Shown here in pieces: positions 21,565-33,362 of a DNA stretch of 64,000 nucleotides (position 1 is the stretch's first letter; each line of letters begins with the position of its first letter). This stretch comes from Cymodocea nodosa. Lineage: Eukaryota > Streptophyta > Magnoliopsida > Alismatales > Cymodoceaceae. Both the position numbers and the translations under genes were made by a program. The notes under the pieces were generated by a model that made no database searches, was not told where the DNA came from, and saw only the letters and a program-made list of their open reading frames with translations. The stretch covers positions 7,938,501 through 8,002,500 of the forward strand of contig CM072347.1 of assembly GCA_036874045.1 (NCBI GenBank), written 5' to 3'.

Positions 21565-23282
21565 GGATCTATAGAAGACATTCTCTAAAGATCTTTTAAC
21601 TGCAATGTTCTTCTTTTAATCAGTTTGAGAGGTTTGCTGACAAGTCAACATATCTGGCCATTAGATTGTAAATGAAGTCTCCATAAAAGAAAAAACTTTG
21701 CAGATGAGATATCTGAGCAATAATTATTTTTTCCCAATTAACTTTTATACCAGCCATCATAGCATAAGTGGCTTGGTAAACTTTTCCTTCCAGTTCATCT
21801 ACATGACCTTGTTTTTGAATATAGAGCAAGACAGAATGGTGGCAATCATCCAAGCCAAACCATGAAGATTTGCTTGCTTAACCAATTTAAAATGTTTATT
21901 AGGAAATTTTCCAATCAATTTATTCATTTCATTTTCCTGCCAACCTAGTTCTAATGAAGAGAGGAAAAGATTTATACCAGTAGACGATATTCCAAAAAAA
22001 TTCTCCAAAAATTTTTCATCAATCCTTATTATTTGGTTGAGCAAGTGTAATAGGAAATAATAGGGAAAAATCTCAAGATTAGAGTAGAAAATGGGAATTA
22101 GGTCTTCAAAAACTGATAATCCAGATGAAGTAGAAATAAGACTTAAAAGCCCTTGATGATTGAGCAAACTATGAATTGTATCAATTCCTTGAAAATTGAC
22201 AGGTCTGCTGTAAACAATTTCCATGTCCTTGTATTTATTGTAGAATAGATTCCTAGTTGTAGTAGATCTGAAATGATATTCATCTGCAGAGATTGCTAAA
22301 GAAGAATGTGATTGTACCTCTGGATCTTCATCTAGTATAGGGTTTACAGGTGGTGGAGGTGGAGGTGTGGACTCTTCTTTATTTTTGAAAACATTATCTA
22401 CAAATCTAGGATGAGAAGAGAGGGTTTTCTTTCTTCTCCTAGAGTAGGTAAACTGAGGTTTAATAGCATCTATTGAAGGAACTTGAGAAGCAGTCAGTAG
22501 AGACTAAGAAGGTGTAGAAATCATACGAGTTGGACCAAGAGCAATTTGGTATAGAGTACCAATACTGATTTCAAGGATTGTAGGATAAGTTCTCCCAACT
22601 ACATGCCTAAAATCAACCCCTTTCTTAGGCAGAAAAAATTCAAGTTCAGCCACTAATTTCTTCTTATGTGCCATGTTAGAAAAATCATGGTAGCAGGTAG
22701 TTTCTAAGGGCTCTTGAATTTTTATGCTAGGTTGCTTACTGAGTCTATTTAGTAAAACTTGATTTCTCCTTCATAGTAATGTAGCTTGTAATTGTAGGGC
22801 TATATGTAATGCACATTTCTTAGAAGCCCTAGTATTCACAGAAGTGCTCAAAAATTGACTAACATAAGCCTCATAAATTGATTTAAATTGAGGTTCTAAG
22901 GAATTAACTTTAGTAATAAATATTCTTCATCATCTAAGGAAGAATCCTTAGAAACCCTAGTAGTAAAAGAAGGTGTCAGACTACTCTGTGATAAACGTGT
23001 AGACTTGGTCTTCTGTTTCTTATTGTCATTTGAAGTGTTGGTTGATGCTCTTTTCGAGGCTCGCTTTTTAGTTTTCAATGTCTTCCTATTATTGTTAGAT
23101 GAACGTACTGAATGAAATTTTCTAAGAACAAAGAGTTGTTTTTTCAAATAGAGTAAGCAAGTGACAATGTTTGAAGTGCCATAGACTAATTCAATATCCT
23201 CAACTTCTTCTTCGATAGAAAGAATCAATTGAACTCTTCCAAGAGAGAGATCTGCCATATCTATTTGAAGTTTTTGTTCCAT
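21565..23282 (-). pseudogene. W accessory ORF (main part)
   Basis: The N-terminal part at 22896-23282 (start MEQKLQIDMADL) has a Lys/Ser-rich basic stretch (KTLKTKKRASKRAST). A PPPPPP run is encoded near 22340-22365. The folded C-terminal domain is at 21620-22224 (SRPVNFQGIDTIHSLLNHQG, IPIFYSNL). The domain is a distant match to the E1/E2 accessory ORF and the N-terminus a close match to X (40602-41087). It is a fossil with several breaks. Confidence 0.7.
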
Positions 23283-24780
23283 GATTTGAATATGTTGTTC
23301 TTGTTCTTGCTAAGAAAGGCCAAAAAAACGTCCAGACTTAGCTATTCAAGAAGATTGGAGATGGTGCAAAAAATAGAGCAAACAAAGGGTTTGAGTATCA
23401 GAAGGTTGAGACAAAGTGAGAAGATAACCCTCCCAAACCACATAAAATATCAAAAAGTTCTAGAAATTGGTGAGTTAGAGTCCTAACTTACCGAAAGAAA
23501 AGAATTTTTGGATAGTTATAGGGCTAATTGTTCGAAAAGAACTAAAGGAATAGACTAATTCTCTGATGACTACAGATACTCTTCCAAGTAAACTAATTTC
23601 TCCCCCTAGATATGTGCCAACCAAATTAAGATAATAGAGATGAAAATAGAGAAAATCAGGAAAATAAAAAAAAATTAGAAACTCCCCCTATTTAAATGAA
23701 AAAAATGAACAAATAAGAAAATGGTGTTTTGTTTCTTTTTTTTTTTTTAAATTTTTCTATTGAGGTGCTATAGAATAGAAAGAACATTAAGGATATATAT
23801 ATATATATAAATATATTGAAGTCTTTTTAATTGTTAAATTTTTCATGTGTATTATGTTTTTATTTTTGTGAAGATTACTAAAGAAGTCAAGTCTCCACAA
23901 TATGGTTAAATTGCACACTTCACTTAGCATAAAGACTTGATCCTATGGTTCACCTTATTAACCTTAATAACTAGTTTTCATAAACTGCAATGCTATAACT
24001 TAATGTTTTAGAATAAAAAAACTCAAAATTATTTAATATGCTCTCTCCAGCCAATTTGAAAAATCCATGAAGCAACCCTAAGGTATATTCTCCCTTAACA
24101 ATGTCTGTTATGTAGATAACTAAGAGAAAAAGAAGAAACTTGGAGAAATATGTATTTGTTAGTACTACATAGCCATAATTTGGGTTTTTCATCCCCTTTT
24201 GTTTTTTTTTTGTAGTTGGTCGCTCTTTGCAACTAACATTCCATTTTTTTTAAAATTTGGAAAACATGTTGACAGTATTGAAAATAAAAGAGTGTAGAAA
24301 GTTAAAAACATTTGGACAAAGTTAGGTTAAATATCTTGTGTCTTATTGCTTCCAACCACTTTTCCTTGTTTTTCACCCTAACATATTAAATTCCTCTAAA
24401 TTTTCCAATCATGTAACATTCAATCTAGCAAAGAGGAATACAATGACTGAATTAATAAGGTAACTTGGCTATTTTTCAGATTTAGATCTCCATTCTAAGT
24501 GTTATGTGAGCATTATTCTATTTGTGCTTTAGCCTTCAGTAATTTTTTTTTTAATTTTGAAAAATATTTTGAAAGAGGAAAATAAGTAAACAAAAGTAAC
24601 AATTTAGTAATTATTCTCAAAAAATAGCTAAATTAAAGTAAATCATCAAAATAACTCAATATGAAACAATAATAGAAATAAGATGGTGTAAAATTCATTT
24701 TGAATGCAGAAGATAAAAGATAGAAGGTAATGTTTAGAAATCATTAAGGCAACATATTCCTAAATCTCTTCTCAATTTAA
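23283..24780 (-). other. W noncoding spacer with hairpin
   Basis: AT-rich spacer between the accessory ORF and RNase H with no credible gene. It holds a TA-rich run (about 23795-23816) and an imperfect hairpin at 24215-24237 that matches the perfect hairpin of X at 39632-39654. Similarity to the X spacer (39046-40514) continues across much of the region. Confidence 0.65.
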
Positions 24781-26805
24781 TGAACTATTTTTCTTCAAGA
24801 GGCTTTGTGAAAGTATCTACCAACTACTCATGAGTAGAAACAAAATTCAACTCAATATTATCCTTCATAACATTATCTCTCAAAAAATGGTGTCTTATCT
24901 CAATATGTTTTGCCCGAGAGTGTAGCACAGGATTCTTTGACAAACTAATTGCACTATTACTATCACAATTAATAGGAGTTTTTCCATATATAATTTCATA
25001 ATCTTTCATAGTTTGTTTCATCTAGAGAATTTGTGCACAACATAGGACAACAACATATTCAGCTTTAGTAGTTGATAAAGCAATACAATTCTACTTCTTA
25101 CTAAACCATGAAATTAATGAACTACCAAACAGTTGGCAAGTTCTACTATTACTCTTTCTATTAGAGTTGTATCCAGCATAATCAACATCACTATATCCAA
25201 TTAGATCCAAGCTACTATCCTTGAAATACATTAAACCAAAATTTGAAGTTCCTTGTAGGTATTTCATTATCCTTTTCATTGTAGATAGGTGATATTCTTT
25301 TGGTTGAGCTTGAAAACAAGCACAAGTACAAACACTGAACATGATATCAGGTCTAGAAGCTGTTAAATAAAGAAGGGAACCTATCATTCCTCTATATTTT
25401 GTAATATCAACAATTGGTCCAGATTCATCTTTATCCAATTTAATTAATGAACTCATAGGAGTACCTAAGGACTTGCAATTACTCATTCCAAATTTTTCTA
25501 AAAGTTGCTTTATATATTATTTTTGATACACAAAAATTCCTTTCTCAACTTGTTTAATCTGCAATCCTAAAAAGAATGTCAGCTCACTCATTAAACTCAT
25601 CTCAAACTGATTCTTCATCTGTTATGCAAACTTATTATTTAAAACCTCATTAGTTGCTCCAAAATGATATCATCAACATAAATTTGAACAACTAGCAGAC
25701 CTAGATAATTTTTCTTAAAGAATAAGGTATTATCAACCTTACCAATAGAAAAACCATTATCTAATAGAAAAGATTTCAGCCTATCATACCAAGCTCTCGA
25801 AGTTTGTTTCAAACCATACAGGGCCTTCTTCAGTTTGAAAACATGCTCAAGATAATCTACATCTGCAAAACCAGGTGGTTGCCTAACATATACTTCCTCT
25901 TTAATTAAACCATTTAGAAATGCACTTTTGACATCCATTTGATATAGTTTAAAATTCATATGAGCAGCAAAAACCAAAAATATTCTAATTGATTCTAATC
26001 TAGCTATAGGAGCAAAAGTTTCTTCAAAATCTATTCCCTCCTGCTAATTATACCTTTGGCTACTAATCTAGCCTTATTTATAATTACATGCCCCAATTCA
26101 TCAGATTTATTCTTCAATACCCATTTAGTGCCTATAATTGAATGATCTTGGGGTTTAGGAACTAAATCTCATACTTTATTTCTTCTAAACTGATTAAGTT
26201 CTTCCTACATGACACTAATCTAAAATTCGTCATGGAATGCCTCATCAATATTCTTAGGTTCTATTTTAGATAGAAATGCATAACACACGAATACATTGAT
26301 ATTAGATCTTGTTTGTACACCTTTTGAAATATAACTAATAATAAACTCCTTAGGGTGTTGAGGCAAAAATTTATGAGACATAGAGTTATCATTTCTTTCT
26401 TGACCCATGGTACTAGATTCTTCAATATTTAATTCATCACATTCATCTTCAAAAGTACCAATAATTTCTCTTGAATTACTACATTGATTCTTCAATAGCT
26501 AAGGAAATTTTGTTATAAACTCTATAAGCCTTGCTTCTTGAAGAATATCCCAAAAATATACCTTCATCATATTCTGCTTCAAATTTATCTTTATTCTCCT
26601 TTGTATTCAGAATAAAACATTTAGATCCAAAAGCTTTAAAATAATGAACTTTAGGAATTCTTCCCATCCATAGTACAAAAGGAGTCTTCTCTAATTCTCT
26701 TCTTACAAAAAAGGATACAAATAAAATTTTTGAAAAGGATTCCTGTAAAATTATAGACATGCATACAAATGAAATTTTATTTACTACATATAAGAAATGA
26801 TCCAT
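24781..26805 (-). pseudogene. W pol fragment: integrase C-term, RT, RNase H
   Basis: Integrase C-terminal part at 26479-26805 (WMGRIPKVHYFKAFGSKCF). RT at 25091-25977 ([19 protein letters not shown] and a YVDDI active site). RNase H at 24824-25021 (CDSNSAISLSKNPVLHSRAKHIEIRHHFLRD in two halves around the run). The domain order and motifs are Ty1/copia. It is a fossil with numerous breaks. Confidence 0.85.
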
Positions 26806-26998
26806 TTGTATTATGAACTTGCCTTCTGATATTATTAAAGATGATGCTTGCTTAATTGTAAAATTGGATGAAGTTATTTGATGGTATATAAGGCTAGGAC
26901 ACTTAAACTTAAAATTATTACAAAAATTGTCTAAAAAGAATCTAGTTAAAGGTTTACCTAGTATTAATTTCTCAAAAGAGGTTATGTGTGATGCATGT
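26806..26998 (+). pseudogene. copia GAG-pre-integrase fragment in inverted orientation
   Basis: Plus-strand translation gives LGH/LRH-type GAG-pre-integrase residues ending in CDAC, matching X at about 36390-36545. It touches W pol, which runs on the minus strand, so the junction is an inversion. Gypsy2 begins right after it. Confidence 0.6.
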
Positions 26999-28966
26999 TG
27001 TTTTGGGATTTGTTAACTTCTGTTTTTACTTGTTTAATTTGTCTTTATACTTATATCAATAATTACTTTTAGAAGTAAACTAACAACCTTTCACATAAAT
27101 TAGATATTAATTCCAATTTGTATTTTAACTGCAACTGCACAATGTATATTGTATTTGTGTGCAAGTACAGGTCGATCCACAAAGATTTGAGTAAGAATTG
27201 TGTATTGTCCCGATTTTTATATTGGAGTTTATGTGTGTTCAGTTAAGCACTTCGTTGAGTTACGGTTAACACAACGGACCTAGTTTGTTGAGTTATGGAT
27301 AACTCAACGGACTAACTTCATAGACTTAAGTTAACTCCACGAGCCTATCTTTCTAGTTTAATACTGTTATTTACAGAGGAATTCGACCAACCATTGGGCG
27401 GTTCCATAGATTGTAAATAACATCATTTAAGCTCTTTAATGCTAGTTAAGATTAGATTTATCATTAAGCAACACTAACATTCAAATATTTCAAACAGTAA
27501 CCATTAAAATCTTTAAGTATCTGGAACAAATCAATTTCAGTAAATTGTAAAACTATTATCTATTTTCGGAATAAAACAAACATAAAACATTCACAATACT
27601 AACAATGATAACATTAATCACGATACAAAACAAACAATACAACACTTTAATACTAAATGTAAACACAGATAAGTTGTTGTTTTTGGTATTTTTGTTTTGA
27701 TATGTTCCTGAAGATGAATGAAAAGGTGAAATGTAAAAATCTCTATCGATAGTAAAAACTTATGTCACTACATGCGATGCGATTACACCACTGAAAACTT
27801 AATCACTTACAATCTTGTCTCCTCTCCCTATAAAATCACGAGTCCAAAATTATAAGATGATCTCCTCTTCAACATATTGGCATCAACCCGAAACCAAGGC
27901 TAGAAGCTTTACGATCTCTTGAGATATGAGTCGGTGCTTGGTGAAAATGGCTTCCCTTCCCACGACGCGATCACTCCTCACAATGGTTGTCAGACATCGT
28001 GTTTGGCTCGGAATCGACCTGACATCAAAAAAGTATCCTCAGAGACCTTTGATGGTTGGCGATTATGGTGGTGGTGTGGAGCTTTAGGGAACTTTTGACG
28101 CTGCTTGTAGTTAGCGTGGTTCTCCACACTCCTTTTTCACACACTTTTTCTTTGTCTTTTATATTTCTTACAGTAGTAACTGCTCCTACTTAAATGATCG
28201 GTTGAATTTCCTTCATTCATATCAACGATGGTGATTTCTTCTTCCTTCCACAAGTGAATACCTACGTGATATGTGCAATCGTGGTTTTCCTTCGAATGTC
28301 TTGTTTTTGTAACCGCTACAGTGGCATATTAGAAAATATATGGTCCGTGGAGTTACAGATAACTCAACGGACTTCGTTGATTTAACTATAAAGCACGTGC
28401 AATAAAGAAATAAGCTGCTAACATAACGCATTACCTTAGTATACATTCATGTAGCTCAACATGTATAGTTATGCTAACTTAACGAGTCAAACATGTGCAT
28501 CTCACGTGATATACTAAAATATTTAAATTTAACACGTGCATAATTCTAACTTAACAAGTTCAGATATTTTGGATACTTACGAACCTAACTATTTGATGCC
28601 CAGATGCATTTCAGATAGTTAATAGATAACTTACCAAAAATCACTTAAGTCATGCATTAAGGTTTCAACACATGTACTCTAGGAAATAATAAAATTTCTT
28701 TTAAAACATACTATCCAGTACATGCAATATAACTCTCCGAAATAATAGAAAATTTGGATACTTAAAAATTTCATAGCCTGCAATCCACCGACAGTTCAGA
28801 AATGTACTAAATTAACATTAATACCCTGAAATTATGTAGATTCTTTCATTAAAGCATATAATAGTGCAATTATAACATAATGGCTTAATTCTTATATGAT
28901 AAGCTAAATATTATGCAATTAACCATCATTTAACCCTTAATATTATGCACTTTTTCATTCTAAACA
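26999..28966 (-). repeat. gypsy2 3' LTR
   Basis: About 1.97 kb, bounded by TGTTTTGGG (26999) and TCTAAACA (28966), the latter touching the purine tract. It contains GTTGAGTTA-TGGA-TAACTCAAC (27287-27308), a second palindrome at 28344-28371, CACGTG at 28394, 28503 and 28533, and a TATA box (TATAAAAG, minus, 28163-28156). These palindromes are of the copia family A type. The motif GGTCGATCCACA near the low-coordinate end (27171-27182) is shared with gypsy1 (11711-11722). Confidence 0.75.
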
Positions 28967-30810
28967 CTTCCCCCATACTTAAATTTTGCTAGTCCCTTAG
29001 CAAACTAAGATCTAACAAGTTGGTCTTTCAAAAGTACTAGAATTAATTCTTTCTTTTGTTCTTCTTCAAAATAATAAATTAGATTACTATATAGATATTC
29101 TGTATTTTTCAGTAATCTATTTTAACTTTGTTTTCTCCTCTTAAACCTGTAAATATATTTAAAACATATGTAAATTACATACAAAATATATTAGCATCAC
29201 ATAGGTGTTAATTATATTATCATTTTTTCTTCTTTTCAACATCTGTCATCTTGAATTTTCCAATATGATTTCCAAAATAAATTTTGACAACATACGAATC
29301 AAAACACAATCCAATTCAATATGATTAAGACAAGTAGAATAAAGAATTGTATCTCATATAAACAACTTCAAAAGTCTATTCTAGATTCATACTTCAGTAA
29401 TCTTAGATAACAAAAAATATATTCGATTCAAAAGATATCTGTATTTCACAAAACACTTATATCTTTTCAAAACAGTATATGCATATTTGTACTTTAAAAG
29501 TTAATTTGACAAGCTTGAATCATACAAGAGCTTTCTAATGTACCCATGTATTGAGCTTTCAATCAACAATCCCAAATCTAATCAGGACCTTAGGTTGCTA
29601 GATTTAAAGAGTTCTTTTCAGGTAAATAATCCCTACATACCATTCTGCTCAAGTACAAAAGGCTCGTGATCAAACAAGTCAATAAACTCTCAAAGTTTTT
29701 CTCTTTTCTTTTCTTTTTTTTTCTTCTTTTTTTATCTTCTCTTTTTTTCTTTTTTCTTTTTCAAAACAAACAAAATATATACATATTTCATTAAAATAGA
29801 TGCAATAAAACACAAATCTCTATTATTTACTAAAAATATGAATCCATATCAATAAGCTTATACTTTTTCTATAGTTTAATAAGATTTACACATAAATCAT
29901 TCTACAAGTTTAATCAATCAAATTAAATGTATACTTGATCATATGCATCTCATTTAATCTAAAATCAACATTTCAGCTCTTCCAGGATTTCAAATAATTT
30001 ACTAAGTTTGAGTTAAGCATTCTAATTTTTGTAAAATCGTGAAACTGTTAAACTCATAAAATTCAGCAAAAACATAAAATACTATATCTAAATTTGTATG
30101 AATAGTAAAATTCTGTAGCATCTTATATAGGATTATAAATATAATATTCAAGTAGTTACAGTTCCTAAAATTTTACAATCTCAATTATCGGACAGTTACA
30201 GCAAATTCATAAAAATTTTCATTTTCCATAGAACTTTGCAGTACCATTCTAATTCCTTTAATTAACAAAATTACATAGCTGTTACTTTAATTACCTCCCC
30301 CCCATACCTACATTTTGCATTGTCCTCAATGTAAAAGATTTTACAATAAATACAATAATTGTAGCAGACATGAATATTGTTTCGTTGACTTAGCACCTAA
30401 CTCAACGAACTTAATTCATTGAGTTAATGAATAACTCTACAAACTGAGTTTAAATGTAAATTCAGGATAAGTAATCAATTACATACCTTGTTCTTTTGTA
30501 TCTCCTTCCATATCTTTTGATTTTTGATTCAGAAAACTTTTCATTCATAAATAAAAGCAGAATATATAACAAAATAAAAAAACAAAAATTGCTAATTCAA
30601 TGTCTTGTGTGGAACCCAGGCTCCTATGCCTTTAGTGGCTCACAAGTAAGCCAGTTGGTTTCCTAGAACAGATACCAACAAGCTAGATTGATATTTTATT
30701 TCTTTTTCTTTCTTTCTTATAAAAAAAAATAAAACTAAAATTTTTTTTTCTTTTTTTTTTTTAAAAATAAATGCAAAATACACACAACATTAAAAGCACA
30801 GAATCACAAT
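28967..30810 (-). other. gypsy2 noncoding 3' region with two hairpin/purine-tract modules
   Basis: On the minus strand, module 1 is CATTG-AGGA-CAATG (30331-30318) followed by a GGGGGGGAGG tract (to 30294). Module 2 is TTGCTA-AGGGAC-TAGCAA (29003-28986) followed by AAGTATGGGGGAAG and the LTR. The modules are 1.33 kb apart. Between them, about 29140-30290 resembles the E1 spacer. Further GAGTTA palindromes lie near 30385-30440. T-rich runs at 29700-29760 and 30700-30765 are simple sequence. Confidence 0.75.
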
Positions 30811-31947
30811 TTAAGAACATGATTGAAAAGTAGTTACAAATGGAATAAACGTGTCAGTCCATGCAAACTTTTTAGGCATAATTATTCTTGCTATTAATTT
30901 TGTTTTAATGCAGTTTGCTTTCCTTTTTATCTTGTAAACTTGTAGTATGTTATCAATACTAAATATAAGTATATTTCCATTAATGAAATGAAATGCAGAA
31001 AGGGATCCTCTTCTATTCCAAGATAATGTAGCTGTTTCTATTTCTATATCTATTTCAACATATTCCTCTTCACACTTCCATTCATTTAGGTCTTTTATAA
31101 TTCATATTTGAAATTTCCTCAATTCATCCCACCATCTTATTAGACATAAAGTAGGATCATCATATTCATTATACCACATTCCTAATTGAATTTTATCATA
31201 TTCTAAAGACGGTGGTTTAGCTATATCACTCGGTATAGGTAATATTTCTATAAAATCATCATAACTGTCTATGCTTACTATGTATAAATCAGATTTAAAT
31301 GCAACTTATATATTTGTGACTAGATATATATATCCATCAAGTATGACATGCATGTTGTTAATTAAAGTTTTCTGTCCTAGATATATCATAGTATTTTCAA
31401 TCCAAGATCTATTCAGAAAATTATACACACTTAAGCATAAATCTTCATCCCAATTTCCAGTTGGTCTCCAATAATATAATTTTTTAGGAATGGCCAAATT
31501 TTTATCAGAAAATGTTAAAGTTGACCCATAATTTTCAGTTGGTACTTCATATCTATTAGGCCTTCCTATATTCCATTCTTCTTTAGTGATAGGATTTCTA
31601 ATCAAAATGTCAAGTAACAGAATTGCATACCTTGGTTTGGTTCTGTAAATAATTAATCCTTCATCCATCCCCATAATATGATCTATTCCTTCTAATGTAT
31701 TGGGTGGAATTCTAGCAGTTTCTTCCATATTCAGATATTCATAGCTGATTGAACTACGATTAAATGACTTCCATAAAAATCCATCTCTAATCTTAGTCAT
31801 TTTTGTAGCTTGTTGTCCATGAAAATATTTTTCTCTAATACAGTCTTTAATTTCTTTTGATACACAACACAATCTACATAGATCTTTAGTTGATAGGTTA
31901 CTTAGTACTTCCCTATATGCATCTAGTGATAATTTCATCAATTCCAT
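30811..31947 (-). pseudogene. F-box/F-box-associated-type gene copy captured in gypsy2
   Basis: F-box proteins are substrate receptors of SCF ubiquitin ligases. From the Met at 31947 the N-terminus reads LSLDAYREVLSNLSTKDLC then RLCCVSKEIKDCI, the L-x-EVLS-L-x-KDL-R-CVSK pattern of an F-box. About 120 residues later NPITKEEWNIG matches the NP-T-E start of F-box-associated repeats. The frame is open to 31306 and similar coding character runs to a stop at 30811, about 378 codons in all, the usual size of this family, with two interruptions. It sits between gag and the first hairpin/purine module of gypsy2, in the same sense. It is most likely a captured and decayed host gene. Confidence 0.72.
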
Positions 31948-32167
31948 CTGTTGTGATTCTGTATAATATAAACAAAAATTTAATGAAGACAAAATTAACA
32001 TAGCTACTTACACACCCTCATGGAGTTAGGTCATAAATCAATGGACTAAGTTCATTGAGTTAAGTAATAACTCTACGATACTACTAACTATAATTAAACT
32101 TACATTTTTTTTCTTTTTATATTTTTCTACTTACTATATTATACATAGTTACTTCAGTTATACTACT
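31948..32167 (-). other. gypsy2 short noncoding stretch between gag and F-box copy
   Basis: No gene. It contains GAGTTA-type palindrome units at about 32019-32085 (TGGAGTTAGG, TTGAGTTAAGTAATAACTC), the same motif class as in the gypsy2 LTR. Confidence 0.6.
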
Positions 32168-33362
32168 TCATTCAGCTACCCTCCCAGAGGAGGTATTGTT
32201 TTCATTAACAATTCTATTGACAAGGTTAGGTATTACTTGCATTGGCAATCCTCCAATAGGTCTAACTTCCATTAATTCCTTCTGTCCAAGGGGAATATTT
32301 CTACTCATATTTTGATTTTGAATTGCAGCATTTCCAAATACAAGATCTAAACGATTGTTTAATTGTTGGATTATCTTTTCTAATTTCTCTATTCTAGATC
32401 CTTGTTCAATTAATGCTTCATAACTTATATTTTTGTCATTTATATTTTCTCCTCCTTGGAAATTGTTGTTTCTCCAAGATAAATTCGGGTGATTTCTCCA
32501 ATTAGGGTTATAAGAATTTCCAAAGTTATCTTTCTGGTTTCTAGCATAAATAATATCTAAATCATTAACGTTTACATTCTTTTTTGCTAGCTTTTGATTT
32601 AATGATAACTCTTCTATTTTCTTTGTTAATTCAATTAATTTAACTTCAAGCATAGTACTTGAATCTATTTCATGCATTCCCCTTGGTAATATTCTTTTAT
32701 CTATAATAGCTTCAACCGAGTTTTCCCACTATGCACTTCTTTTTGCAAAGTTCTCTAAATATGCCCATGCTTCTTCACTACACAATTTTAAAAATCCATT
32801 CTGACAAGTAGATTCTAATAAAGATTTCGTTGAAACATCTATGCCTTCATAAATTATACCTATTAATTGTGCTTTACTCATTGCATGATATGGACATTGA
32901 GTCAGAAATCTTTAAATCTTTCAAAATATTTCCAGAATGATTCTTCCTATTTTTGGCTACACATTAATATTTCCTTTTTCTTTTTAATCGTTTGATGTGT
33001 TGGATAATATTTTTCTAGAAAAACAGAGCAAAATTCAATCCATGTAGAAATTGATTCAGGCGACAAAGTATACAACTATCTCTTAGCTATGTCTTTTAAA
33101 GAAAAATTGATATATCTAAGTTTAATAGCATCTATACTCATGTTCAGCATTTTCATCATTTAACAAACTTCGTTAAATTCTCTAAGGAAATAATAGGCAT
33201 CTTCTATTTCTAATTCATGAAAATGTGAAAATTGACTAATATAATTAGATTTCAATTCAAACATATCTCCCTCAAAGTTTGGTAATCGAATGCATGAAGG
33301 TTCATCAACTAATTCAAGATACAAAATTTTCCCTAAGGGTTTTTCTACTAGTGTAGCTATAT
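32168..33362 (-). pseudogene. gypsy2 gag
   Basis: The C-terminal part is open at 32168-32677 and has YNPNWRNHPNLSW, the motif also found in gypsy1 gag. Upstream, minus-strand translation to about 33360 shows the capsid region in the order known from gypsy1 (LPNFEGDMFELKSNYISQ, FLREFNEVC, EKYYPTHQTI). The start is cut by the family C LTR at 33363. It is a fossil with several breaks. Confidence 0.8.

Larger units (their letters stand above)
21565..26805 (-). mobile_element. W: old Ty1/copia element with accessory ORF
   Basis: A minus-strand copia that received E1, E2 and the TRIM. From high to low coordinates it shows integrase/RT/RNase H (24781-26805), a spacer with a conserved hairpin (24215-24237) and the accessory ORF (21565-23282), which continues beyond the E2 insertion at 6743-6859 and 6073-6201. 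It is closely related to X (34207-41143, plus); RNase H is nearly identical in the two. It has more breaks than any other element here and is the oldest layer on the left side. Confidence 0.8.
26999..33362 (-). mobile_element. gypsy2: Ty3/gypsy related to gypsy1, carrying an F-box-like gene
   Basis: A minus-strand element with 3' LTR 26999-28966 (TGTTT...AAACA ends), two hairpin/purine modules with the same spacing as gypsy1, a captured F-box-like gene (30811-31947) and gag (32168-33362). Its upstream side is cut by a family C LTR, so pol is not present. The gag-to-first-module distance is 1.87 kb against 0.64 kb in gypsy1; the F-box copy accounts for the difference. It is a fossil with several breaks. 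Confidence 0.8.

Noticed and set aside
28222-28446. A 74-residue minus-strand frame in the gypsy2 LTR
   Set aside because: It overlaps the palindrome/CACGTG region and has no recognisable domain; a chance frame.
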